A stretch of 64,000 nucleotides of DNA from JACVRN01 sp036389255 (GTDB taxonomy: Bacteria; Acidobacteriota; Blastocatellia; Pyrinomonadales; Pyrinomonadaceae): NCBI GenBank assembly GCA_036389255.1, contig DASVQI010000029.1, positions 1 to 64,000 on the forward strand. Reading direction: 5' to 3'. Below the pieces are notes generated by a model. That model did not search any database. It saw only the letters and a program-made list of their open reading frames with translations, and had not been told where the DNA came from. The position numbers were made by a program, and so were the translations under genes. Positions 43,649 to 51,173 of the stretch are shown here, piece after piece; within the stretch, counting starts at the first letter, position 1; each line of letters starts with the position of its first letter.

Positions 43649-44167
43649 CTATTGCTGTGCTTTGGGGAAGCCGATTTTCCAGTCGTTGCCTTCCTTCACA
43701 AAATCCATCTTCGACCACGTTCCCCTCTCGTTGAGATATTCGAGCGTGGCCGTGTCGCCGTCAATCTTCTCGTTGCGCGTCTCAGCCTTGTCGGCCTGCG
43801 GCCTGTCGGCCAGCGCCTTCAACTGGTCGTCTAGCGTCTTCTTCTCCTCTTTGCCCATCTCCGTCAGGAAATCGAGCGCCTCTTTTGACAACACGCGCTT
43901 CAGGCCCGCTATGTCCTTGTTCTTGCGCGCCGCGTAACCTGTCTTGTAAGTTTCGGTAGGCGTGGCAAGCGAGCCGCTCGCGGCCGGGCTCTCGGATGTT
44001 CTGGCGGCTTCGGCCGGGCTGGAATTGGCTGCGGGCGGCGCGGTTGTGTTTGACGCAGAACGATTGCTGTTGGCGTTCGACTCCGCAGCTTTCTGGCAGG
44101 CCGTCATGGCTGCCAGCAGAAAAATGGTCGCTAAAATGAGGGCCGAACGATTGCTTGTAACTTTCAA
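43649..44167 (-). CDS. Putative lipoprotein of unknown function, TTG start
   Basis: A 172-residue protein. I chose the TTG at 44167 because AAGGAG lies six bases before it and the sequence then opens directly with a signal peptide (RSALILATIFLLAAMTAC) that ends in a cysteine, a possible lipobox with an unusual Met at -3. A long Ala/Ser/Thr/Asn-rich linker follows, then a folded part (LVTPTETYKTGYAARKNKD-like start) resembling small NTF2-like or DUF4878 domains. No function assigned. It would sit in the membrane facing the periplasm. Confidence 0.6.
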   Translation of the reverse strand: MKVTSNRSALILATIFLLAAMTACQKAAESNANSNRSASNTTAPPAANSSPAEAARTSESPAASGSLATPTETYKTGYAARKNKDIAGLKRVLSKEALDFLTEMGKEEKKTLDDQLKALADRPQADKAETRNEKIDGDTATLEYLNERGTWSKMDFVKEGNDWKIGFPKAQQ

Positions 44168-44236
44168 CTGTCGCTCCTTGAACTTATGGGGAATGTAATT
44201 GCTCTTATGAAATGTAGCATGAAGCAGTAGCATCCG

Positions 44237-44455
44237 CTAACGCCGCTTCCACCTCAATTCAATCTCTACTTCTTCTTCATCTTCGTGGCGCTCATACTCA
44301 AACTCTACCGTCGCGTAAGGCGGGATATAGACGCGCGCGCCCGCAATCTGTATCTCGAAGGTCTTCTCATCTTCTAAAGCATCGGCCAGACGTCGAAGCT
44401 TAGCCACTACCTCTTTGTTCGAGTATGATTTCTCAACTTCCTTGTCGCGTTCCAT
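44237..44455 (-). CDS. Amphi-Trp domain small protein
   Basis: A 72-residue protein of the amphi-Trp family: helix SYSNKEVVAKLRRLADALED, the strand TFEIQIAGARVYIPPYATVE, and the C-terminal VEIELRWKRR with its tryptophan. The ATG at 44455 has AGGAGG 10 bases upstream; the longer frame upstream runs through unrelated sequence and is unlikely. The family is widespread in halophiles and other bacteria and has no proven function. It lies 43 bases from the zinc-ribbon membrane protein upstream and could be cotranscribed with it. Confidence 0.85.
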   Translation of the reverse strand: MERDKEVEKSYSNKEVVAKLRRLADALEDEKTFEIQIAGARVYIPPYATVEFEYERHEDEEEVEIELRWKRR

Positions 44456-44498
44456 CGCTTGTGCCTCCTGTGAATTGTTGCAGTTGTGAGCAGGCAGA

Positions 44499-45017
44499 CT
44501 AATTCCGTTTAAGCGGAGCTTTGTCCAGCGTCTTCGTGGTATCTTCCACGACGCTCGCCGGAACGATGTTGTCAAAGTCAGCCTGCGGTAAAGATTTTTG
44601 CGTTGAGCCTGACGGCAAAGCCTTTTCGTCCACGCCCGAATCCGCCGGAGCCTCGGCCTTCTTTCTCGCGCTCAGCTTCTTTTTGAGCCTTGAGTTGACG
44701 AGAAACCCAATGGTTTGCCATGCCGCTATCAACCCCAGAAAAATATATACAAGGTAGATGACGGTCGGAGCCTTCTGGCCCGTCTTTTCGTAAAGAGAAT
44801 CGTAATAGCCGTTCAGGAATCCAAGCAGCAGACAACTGGCGAGCGTGGTTACAACGTTAATTGTCAGATTGATATTGACCTGCGTGTCAGGCTTGTTCCC
44901 GCCCAGAATCTTATTTATCAGATAAGATTTACCGGAAAAGTCTGTTAAAAACTGGCCGCAGTTACGGCAGTATGAATCAGGCGACTGTTCGCTTTTTCCG
45001 CAATTCGGGCAGAACAT
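44499..45017 (-). CDS. Zinc-ribbon membrane protein
   Basis: A 172-residue protein. It opens with a double CxxC zinc ribbon (FCPNCGKSEQSPDSYCRNCG), then two membrane segments (LTINVVTTLASCLLLGFLNG and VIYLVYIFLGLIAAWQTIGF), and a charged cytoplasmic tail. This zinc-ribbon plus membrane layout is common and without defined role. The ATG at 45017 (MFCPNCGK) is chosen; the frame extends to 45104, but the ribbon at the very start supports the shorter form. Divergent from the Ser/Thr kinase gene. Confidence 0.7.
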   Translation of the reverse strand: MFCPNCGKSEQSPDSYCRNCGQFLTDFSGKSYLINKILGGNKPDTQVNINLTINVVTTLASCLLLGFLNGYYDSLYEKTGQKAPTVIYLVYIFLGLIAAWQTIGFLVNSRLKKKLSARKKAEAPADSGVDEKALPSGSTQKSLPQADFDNIVPASVVEDTTKTLDKAPLKRN

Positions 45018-45248
45018 AAAAGAAACATAGCGTAAATATTTCAGATTGCCCAACCGGGCCATTCCCGCAGGGAGCCTGCAAGCATAACGATAAGCATAGG
45101 ACATTTGTTTCCGTTGCTTCCGGACATGTCATTTCTTGTAGATTACTCTGGCGCGCTCGTGTCAAGGCGGATAGAATGAGCAGGTCTTGCTTGCCCGAAT
45201 CGCGCGAGGCCGCTCAAGTAGCCCGGAAGGTTCCTTTCCTTTATCGCC

Positions 45249-47762
45249 ATGTCCCTGTCTCCCGGTACACGTCTGGGACGATACGAAATCCGCTCCAAGC
45301 TAGGCTCAGGCGGGATGAGCGAAGTTTATCTGGCGCAGGACATGCAGCTCAGACGCTCCGTGGCCCTCAAGTTTCTTTCATTAAAGTACAGCCAGAACGA
45401 AGACCGCCTGCGCCGCTTCAAGCAGGAGGCTTATGCCGTAGCCGCGCTCAATCATCCGAACATCGCTCACATCTACGAGATTGGCGAGGCGGACGAACAC
45501 CACTTCATAGCCATGGAGTATATAGAGGGCGAGACGCTGCGCGAGAAGATTCACCATCGCCGCGAGCCTCTCGCGCATCTTCTAAAATATCTTGTGCAGG
45601 TGGCCGAAGGTCTAACCAAAGCGCACACGGAGGGAATCGTTCACCGCGACCTCAAGCCGGACAACATCATGATTACGGGCGACAGCTACGCGAAGATTCT
45701 GGACTTCGGGCTGGCGAAGCTTATAGAGAAGCAGAGTGAATCGGGCGAAGCGCCTGAAGGCGACACCATATTGATGACGCAGCATTCCATGCCCGGCACT
45801 GTCATGGGAACCGTCGGCTACATGTCGCCCGAACAGGCGCAAGGGAGAGTGCAGGACATAGACCATCGTTCGGACATCTTCTCCTTCGGCTGCATACTGT
45901 TTGAGGCTGTCACCGGAAGAAAGGCTTTCAAGGGGCAGGACGCGCTGGACTCCATGCACATGATTGTCTACGCGCCCACGCCCCGCATCAAAGAGCTAAA
46001 CGCCGCAGCGCCGGGCGAGTTGCAAGCGATTATAGACAGGTGTTTGGAGAAGGAGGTTGAGAAGCGCTATTACTCAATCAGGGACGTGGGGGCGGAGCTT
46101 GATGCTCTGCGTCAAGAGCTTAAGGGCGGCGCGGACTCGCAGCCGCCTTCCGCCCATTCGCTTGCGAGCAACGACACGGTGCTGCTCGAAAGCGGAACCA
46201 CAAAGAGCGTGGACGCGCAGCGCACGGACAGGGAGGAGAGCCTGCGAGCGCCGCAGGTTTCAAGCGCCGAGTACATCGTAACCAATATCAGGCGGCATAA
46301 AGCCGTCTTCATCACAGCACTGCTCTTGCTGCTGACAATCGGAGCGGGCATCTCCTACCTGTACTTCAGGCAGGAGCGTGCGCCTCTGGATTCAATCGCC
46401 GTCATGCCGTTTGCCAACCAGACGGGCGACCCGGAATCCGAATACATCTCGGACGGGCTGACCGAGAGCATCATCAACAGCCTGACGCAGCTTCCAGACC
46501 TGCGCGTCATAGCCCGCAGCTCCGTCTTTCGCTACAAGGGGAAAGCCACTGACCCCATTGCCTTCGGCAAGGAGCTTGGCGTGCGCGCCGTCCTTACGGG
46601 CCGGGTCGTGCAGCGCGGCGACAATCTTTCCGTCAGCGTGGAGCTGGTGGACGTGCGCGACAACAAACAGCTCTGGGGCGAGCAGTACGAGCGAAAGATG
46701 TCAGACCTGCTCGTGGTGCAGCGAGAGATAGCGCAGGAAATCTCCGCTAACCTTCGCACGAAGATTTCGGGCGAGGTTAAAAGCCGCGTCACCAAGCGCT
46801 ACACGGAGAACGCGGAAGCCTACCAGCTATACCTGAAGGGACGCTACTTCTGGAACAAACGCACGCGCGAAGACCTGAAGAAATCTATCGAGTACTTCAA
46901 TCAGGCGATTGAGCGCGACCCGAACTATGCGCTGGCCTACGCGGGGCTAGCGGACGCTTACGTGCTCTTTCCCGGCTACGCCGTGAGCAGCCCGCAGGAC
47001 TCTTATCCCAAGGCCAGAGCCGCGGCCCGCCGCGCTCTTGAGATTGACGACGCGCTCGCTGAAGCGCACGCCGCGCTCGGTCTTGAGCTTTTCGCGTTTG
47101 AGTGGAACGCGGCCGAGGCCACAAAGGAGTTCCGCCGCGCCATAGAGCTTAACCCGAACTATGCCACGGCGCGTCACTGGTACGGCAATCAGGTGTTGCT
47201 CTACACGGGGCGCTTCGACGAGGCCATAGCCGAGATGAAACGCGCGCAGGAGCTAGACCCGCTCTCGTTGATAGTCAACGCAGACCTTGGCGACACCTAT
47301 TTCTACGCGCGCCAGTACGACAGGGCCATAGAGCAGCTTCTGAAAACCATAGAGATGGACGAGAGCTTCTACTATGCTCATTACGAGCTTGGGATGGCCT
47401 ACGAGATGAAGGGCTCCTACAGCGAGGCCATAGCAGAGTATCAGAAGGCGCGTGCGCTCAATAGCGACCCGCGTGTGCTTGCGCTACTGGGCCACGCCTA
47501 CGCCGCTTCGGGCAACCGTGACGAAGCCATGAAGGTGCTCAACCAGTTGAAGGAGATTGAAAAGCAGCAATATATTCCCGCATACCACTTCGTCATACTC
47601 TACGCCGGGCTCGGAGACAGGGACAGCGCCTTCGAGTGGCTGGAGAAGACCTACCGCGACCGCACCTCCCGCATGACCATCTTACAGGTTGACCCCTACC
47701 TAGACCCCCTGCGCTCAGACCCGCGCTTTGCAGAGATAGTTCAACGCGTAGGTCTGCAATAA
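45249..47762 (+). CDS. Ser/Thr protein kinase with FlgO-like and TPR periplasmic part
   Basis: An 837-residue protein. Cytoplasmic kinase domain (1-275): glycine loop LGSGGMSEVY, VALKFL, catalytic HRDLKPDNIM, DFGLAKL and GYMSPEQ, all intact. A membrane segment lies at about 355-377. Outside is a FlgO/TolB-N-like domain (SIAVMPFANQTGDPESEYIS ... VLTGRVVQRGDNLSV; about 385-510), then TPR repeats (about 525-810). The layout is common in Acidobacteria. It would transmit a periplasmic or envelope signal to cytoplasmic targets. No phosphatase gene is near. Confidence 0.92.
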   Translation: MSLSPGTRLGRYEIRSKLGSGGMSEVYLAQDMQLRRSVALKFLSLKYSQNEDRLRRFKQEAYAVAALNHPNIAHIYEIGEADEHHFIAMEYIEGETLREKIHHRREPLAHLLKYLVQVAEGLTKAHTEGIVHRDLKPDNIMITGDSYAKILDFGLAKLIEKQSESGEAPEGDTILMTQHSMPGTVMGTVGYMSPEQAQGRVQDIDHRSDIFSFGCILFEAVTGRKAFKGQDALDSMHMIVYAPTPRIKELNAAAPGELQAIIDRCLEKEVEKRYYSIRDVGAELDALRQELKGGADSQPPSAHSLASNDTVLLESGTTKSVDAQRTDREESLRAPQVSSAEYIVTNIRRHKAVFITALLLLLTIGAGISYLYFRQERAPLDSIAVMPFANQTGDPESEYISDGLTESIINSLTQLPDLRVIARSSVFRYKGKATDPIAFGKELGVRAVLTGRVVQRGDNLSVSVELVDVRDNKQLWGEQYERKMSDLLVVQREIAQEISANLRTKISGEVKSRVTKRYTENAEAYQLYLKGRYFWNKRTREDLKKSIEYFNQAIERDPNYALAYAGLADAYVLFPGYAVSSPQDSYPKARAAARRALEIDDALAEAHAALGLELFAFEWNAAEATKEFRRAIELNPNYATARHWYGNQVLLYTGRFDEAIAEMKRAQELDPLSLIVNADLGDTYFYARQYDRAIEQLLKTIEMDESFYYAHYELGMAYEMKGSYSEAIAEYQKARALNSDPRVLALLGHAYAASGNRDEAMKVLNQLKEIEKQQYIPAYHFVILYAGLGDRDSAFEWLEKTYRDRTSRMTILQVDPYLDPLRSDPRFAEIVQRVGLQ

Positions 47763-47791
47763 TCCTGAAAGCATCTCTATTCGCGCTCCGG

Positions 47792-47809
47792 TTGAATGAG
47801 TTGTTAGGC
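47792..47809 (+). repeat. attC-like half-site repeat, left
   Basis: TTGAATGAGTTGTTAGGC, ending in the integron core pattern GTTRRRY. A close copy (16 of 18) lies at 48477-48494 in the same direction. The two flank a single gene. No opposite arm of a full attC site is visible. Confidence 0.45.
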
Positions 47810-47967
47810 TCCGTTCAATTATGCGTCAAGTGTCGGATTTACCTTGCACCGAGAGGCGATGTCTTCACTTTCAGTCCGATTTCTCTACTACTTGTTAAGG
47901 CATTTGATTTGCAGTAAGCGGGACTGAAGTTTTACGAAGCTTACAATCCGGCCTAATTGGAGGATAC

Positions 47968-48456
47968 ATGCGCAGAAACATTGCAATACTGAATATTTTG
48001 TTAGCGGTTGCTCTAATCTACTCGCCTGTCGCGGCGGCTCAGCAATCAACTTCACCCGGAGAATGGGGTTCTGTGAAGGCGATGCCTCAAGGAACCGAGC
48101 TTAACATCAAATTGAAGAGCGGGGAGACTTTGCGCGGCAAGCTAACGAGCGTTACCGATACAACGCTGAGCATAACCGTCAAAAACAGTAAGACCGAAAC
48201 TTTAGACAGGAATGATATATCTGAGGTCTATCATTTGAGACGAAAATCTGAGAAAGCGAAGTACGCTTTGATAGGAGCAGGCGTGGGCGCAGCCGTCGGC
48301 GGCGGAATAGGCGCGGCAAAGAATTCACCCAACATTGACGATGGTGAAATCTACACGATAGGCGGAGTATCGCTCGGGGCGGGCATTGGGGCGCTCGGAG
48401 GCTTCCTGTTCGGTCTGGGGCGGCGCAAGAGAGTCCTTATTTATCAGGCAAGATAA
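47968..48456 (+). CDS. Exported protein with Sm-like domain and glycine-zipper, A+T-rich
   Basis: A 162-residue protein with a signal peptide (ILLAVALIYSPVAAAQQ). The mature part begins with a small beta-barrel (LNIKLKSGETLRGKLTSV, an Sm-like pattern), then a glycine-zipper membrane pair (LIGAGVGAAVGGGIGAA and SLGAGIGALGGFLFGLG). No named family is recognised. Its base use is clearly richer in A+T than the genes on both sides, and the gene is flanked by TTGAATGAGTYGTTARGC repeats, so it may have been acquired. GGAGG lies nine bases before the start. Confidence 0.6.
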   Translation: MRRNIAILNILLAVALIYSPVAAAQQSTSPGEWGSVKAMPQGTELNIKLKSGETLRGKLTSVTDTTLSITVKNSKTETLDRNDISEVYHLRRKSEKAKYALIGAGVGAAVGGGIGAAKNSPNIDDGEIYTIGGVSLGAGIGALGGFLFGLGRRKRVLIYQAR

Positions 48457-48476
48457 ACCCCGACACCCGAATCAAC

Positions 48477-48494
48477 TTGAATGAGTCGTTAAGC
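48477..48494 (+). repeat. attC-like half-site repeat, right
   Basis: TTGAATGAGTCGTTAAGC, again ending in GTTRRRY. Over 24 bases it matches the left copy at 20 positions. It begins 20 bases after the stop of the enclosed gene. Confidence 0.45.
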
Positions 48495-48571
48495 GCCTTT
48501 CGCTCACTTGCAGCTCAATGCCATAGAGTCATAGCCTCTCGGTATAACGCCGATTGCTTCGACTCGTCGCC

Positions 48572-48889
48572 TTAAATCTGCTGGTGCAAAGCCAACTCGT
48601 CTACGTCATCCCCGTCGCGTGTCAGGATACGAACCGAGTCGTCCTGCGCCTCTACTTCATACCCGAACCACTCGCGTATCAACCGGGCAATAGACGGCCT
48701 GTGCCCCGGATATAATAAGAGTCTATGGAAATCCGCGAATGTAATCTCATAGCCTGTATCGGCAGGGCGCGAGCCGGGCAGCGCCTTCGGTATGTTGCGG
48801 ACTCCGCACTCGTCGCAGGTGACGGCCGCTCCCGACAGAATATAGGGTATGTCTATCATCGCGCCGCAAGACTGGCAGATTGTATCCAT
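48572..48889 (-). CDS. Small zinc-ribbon protein
   Basis: A 105-residue protein opening with two CxxC pairs (ICQSCGAMIDIPY and TCDECGVRNI), a zinc ribbon. The remainder (ADFHRLLLYPGHRPSIARLI) has no recognised match. The ATG at 48889 has GAGGGAG directly before it and fits the ribbon at the very start; the upstream frame from 49027 runs into a hydrophobic, non-conserved stretch and is unlikely. A CGCCCG/CGGGCG hairpin lies at 48911-48930, just before the ribosome site, which could control its expression. Confidence 0.6.
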   Translation of the reverse strand: MDTICQSCGAMIDIPYILSGAAVTCDECGVRNIPKALPGSRPADTGYEITFADFHRLLLYPGHRPSIARLIREWFGYEVEAQDDSVRILTRDGDDVDELALHQQI

Positions 48890-49185
48890 AAGCTCCCTCA
48901 ATAAAGCTAACGCCCGAATCAAACCGGGCGCGAGCATACAGCATTCAGGATACGTCTGAGAAGTCGAGCATGAAAGAATTGCTATCAACAACAAGATTGG
49001 TAATATAGCTGATTCATTAGATACCATTACATGAAGCCCAATGCTAATTATACCGTCGTCGCTCTACTCTTATTTAACCTGAAGTAGTGGTTCTAAGTTA
49101 GGGCGGCGGTACGAGCAGAGGTTTTTGAAACAGGCCGGGATTGCGATTCCTTGAGCCAGTAATCAAGACCATGACGGGTGACGTC

Positions 49186-49614
49186 TCAGGTTATCTCCCA
49201 CTCTTCTACGTCGCCTTCTATGATGTTGAAGAGCGGGTGCGGGTCGGGCTCTTTTAGCTGTTCAAGCTCGGCGTGCTTGGCTTTGTCCCTTAGCTGGAGT
49301 TTCCGCTTCAGGTGATTCCACTCGTATAGGAGCTGGCCGCGCGTGCAGTCTAACGTGCCCGAGAAGGTGGCGGGGTTAATCTTATCTTCGTTGAAGCGGT
49401 AGCCGCGCCTGAGAGCCTCCGTGTGAATTTCGCGCAGGTAACTTGCGATAGCGCCCACAGGCTGGTCGCACTCTTTGAACCTCTTTAGCTGGGGATGGTT
49501 TCTATATCCCTTTGTCCTGTCTTCGAGCACCTTCTGCGCTAGGAGCCCCTCGCGCCACGCGGCCAGCAGCCCCTTCACGTCAAGGTATCGCGGGTGGATT
49601 GTCCAAAGTCTCAT
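49186..49614 (-). CDS. Pyrimidine-dimer DNA glycosylase / endonuclease V family
   Basis: A 142-residue protein of the Pyr_excise family related to T4 endonuclease V, which removes UV-made cyclobutane pyrimidine dimers and nicks the strand. The N-terminus MRLWTIHPRYLDVKGLLAAW and the segment GYRNHPQLKRFKECDQPVGA match the family's cleaved-dimer and DNA-contact regions. In this subfamily the residue after Met is Arg rather than Thr, so T4-type Thr2 chemistry may differ. It lies leftward, 57 bases downstream of the sigma factor gene, so it may share its transcript. Confidence 0.85.
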   Translation of the reverse strand: MRLWTIHPRYLDVKGLLAAWREGLLAQKVLEDRTKGYRNHPQLKRFKECDQPVGAIASYLREIHTEALRRGYRFNEDKINPATFSGTLDCTRGQLLYEWNHLKRKLQLRDKAKHAELEQLKEPDPHPLFNIIEGDVEEWEIT

Positions 49615-49671
49615 ACGGCCAATCTACCACCCAAAGGCAGACGGCATCTAACTGCGGAACCCTGTGGTGAG

Positions 49672-50304
49672 TCAAAGTGAGGGCTGATTATGTTTGCGCT
49701 TTCGGTCGGAGCGCAGCAGTCGCCGCAGCTTCATGCGGGCCTTGTGAAGTTGTGACTTAGAGGTTCCTATAGAACAGCCAAGCAGTTCGGCTATCTCGTG
49801 ATGCTCGCGCCCTTCTACTTCGTGCAGGATGAAGACCAGACGATAGCCGGGCGGTAGCTGCGCTATGGCGGAATCGAGCGCGAGGCGGTCTAGTATAGCC
49901 ATGCGGTCTGGATTCGCAGTCCCGGACACTATCCTCACTGGCGTCTCGCCGTCTTCCGTGACGCGCTCTCTTCTGACTCTTCCTTTGCGAAAGTGCATGA
50001 GGACGTGGTTGATAGTCAGCCGGTGCAGCCATGTTGCGAAAGCCGCCTCGCCGCGAAAGCTTCCGAGCTTGGCAAAGAGCGTGATGAAAATCTCCTGCGT
50101 GAGGTCTTCGGCTTCGGCGTGCGACTGCATCATGCGAAGGCAGAGGCCGAAGACGCGCCTGTTATATTTCACATAAAGCTGCTCGAAGGCGTGCATGTCG
50201 CCTGCGGCGGCTCTCTGCGCCAACTCATAATCGGACTCCGCAGGCGTCTCTTCCCTTTCGTCCGCAGCTTCCGTGTATGCCGGAAAGTTTTCTACGTATT
50301 CCAT
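49672..50304 (-). CDS. ECF sigma factor (RpoE-like)
   Basis: A 210-residue sigma factor. Region 2 reads FEQLYVKYNRRVFGLCLRMM and DLTQEIFITLFAKL (-10 binding), and region 4 reads LPPGYRLVFILHEVEGREHH followed by a LGCSIGTSKSQLHKAR helix-turn-helix (-35 binding). It recruits RNA polymerase to stress promoters. No anti-sigma gene (zinc-finger or RseA type) is adjacent. A second Spy/CpxP-like gene lies upstream in the same direction, with a palindromic repeat between, and a CpxR-like box cluster lies upstream of that. The dimer glycosylase is downstream. Confidence 0.9.
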   Translation of the reverse strand: MEYVENFPAYTEAADEREETPAESDYELAQRAAAGDMHAFEQLYVKYNRRVFGLCLRMMQSHAEAEDLTQEIFITLFAKLGSFRGEAAFATWLHRLTINHVLMHFRKGRVRRERVTEDGETPVRIVSGTANPDRMAILDRLALDSAIAQLPPGYRLVFILHEVEGREHHEIAELLGCSIGTSKSQLHKARMKLRRLLRSDRKRKHNQPSL

Positions 50305-50324
50305 AAATGAAAAGGCTGGTAAGA

Positions 50325-50420
50325 ATTCACCGCAGAGACGCAGAGAGACGCAAGAGGAAAGCGCAGAGAGTTGAATCTCCTCAGCGCCCCCTCCGCGTCT
50401 CTCTGCGTCTCTGCGGTGAA
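50325..50420. repeat. Dispersed palindromic repeat, copy D
   Basis: Inverted units with CACCGCAGAGACGCAGAGAG at the left (from 50325) and the complementary TCTCTCTGCGTCTCTGCGGTGA at the right (to 50420). The CACCGC ends lie outside, as in copy B. It sits between the Spy-like gene and the sigma factor gene, within a probable transcript. Confidence 0.85.
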
Positions 50421-50433
50421 GCTGCGAAGCTTA

Positions 50434-50973
50434 TTAATTGCTGTTAGGCGTTGAGCCGCGCTCCGAGTCGCGCTCGCGGCGGCGCTGCTCGAACTGCTGT
50501 CGCCTCTCGGCCAGCTTTGCCTTCTGCTCGGCAGTCAGCACGTTGTAGACCTGAGAAGCCAGACGCGCGTGGGCCACTTCCAACTCTACCTGCACCTGAG
50601 CCCGCGCCTGTGCCTGAGAGCGCACAGTCGCTTCGTCAAAGGTGCCGTTAAGCGCATCGCCTTCGCCTCCGCGCAGGCCGCGCATCTTCTCGCGCAGCTC
50701 TTTGGTGCTGGCCTCGAAGTTGTCCACCAACTGCTTGACCTGTGCCCTCTGCGCCTCCGTCAATTCCAGACCGCGCAGAAACCCTATGGGGCCGCCCGGG
50801 CCTCTTCGACCTTCGGGGCCGCCCGGCCCGATGCCTCTTTCACCACGCGGGGCGCCCGGCCCACCCGGCCCGCCCTGACGCGGCCCTTCCTGCGCGAAGC
50901 CCGCGATTGCCGCCAGCAGAACTGCCGCCAGAGCGGCAACGAGGCCCATTTTCTTTCTTCCGTTTAGTTTCAT
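50434..50973 (-). CDS. Spy/CpxP-like periplasmic protein (second copy)
   Basis: A 179-residue exported protein (signal MGLVAALAAVLLAAIAGFA) followed by a glycine/proline/arginine-rich stretch (about 28-58), then LELTEAQRAQVKQLVDN and LTAEQKAKLAERR, two LTxxQ motifs of the Spy/CpxP family. It is a paralogue by type of the 34442 gene, though the low-complexity part differs (Gly-rich instead of polyproline). The ATG at 50973 has GGGGAG 7 bases upstream; a GTG at 50976 is an alternative. GTAAA boxes lie 90-135 bases upstream, as for the first copy, so it is probably under the same regulator. Confidence 0.85.
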   Translation of the reverse strand: MKLNGRKKMGLVAALAAVLLAAIAGFAQEGPRQGGPGGPGAPRGERGIGPGGPEGRRGPGGPIGFLRGLELTEAQRAQVKQLVDNFEASTKELREKMRGLRGGEGDALNGTFDEATVRSQAQARAQVQVELEVAHARLASQVYNVLTAEQKAKLAERRQQFEQRRRERDSERGSTPNSN

Positions 50974-51061
50974 CACTCTTCTCCCCTTCTAAATTTTAAG
51001 ACTTACAGTTTTTCTATGCCATCCGAGGCTCCTTGCTTAATTGAGTTAGACGCGCGAGTGC

Positions 51062-51109
51062 GGAAATGTTCGGTAAAGTTTATGCAAACCGAATGTAAAG
51101 TTTTGTAAA
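51062..51109. promoter_or_regulatory. CpxR-like direct-repeat boxes, second Spy promoter
   Basis: GTAAA or one-base variants occur at 51062 (GGAAA), 51073 (GTAAA), 51084 (GCAAA), 51095 (GTAAA) and 51105 (GTAAA). Starts are 11, 11, 11 and 10 bases apart, about one helical turn each. The last two form GTAAA-N5-GTAAA, the classic CpxR spacing. They lie about 90-135 bases before the second Spy-like gene and 65-112 bases before the flavin monooxygenase gene on the other side. Confidence 0.65.
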
Positions 51110-51173
51110 GCCCGTCAGGCGGGTTATCATAGGAGTATTCAGGCTCTCTTGAAGCCTTCTCCTAGAGGTGACG

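Noticed and set aside
47700..48560. A full integron with attC sites
   Set aside because: Only half-site repeats are visible; I found no pairing arm and no integrase gene in the window.
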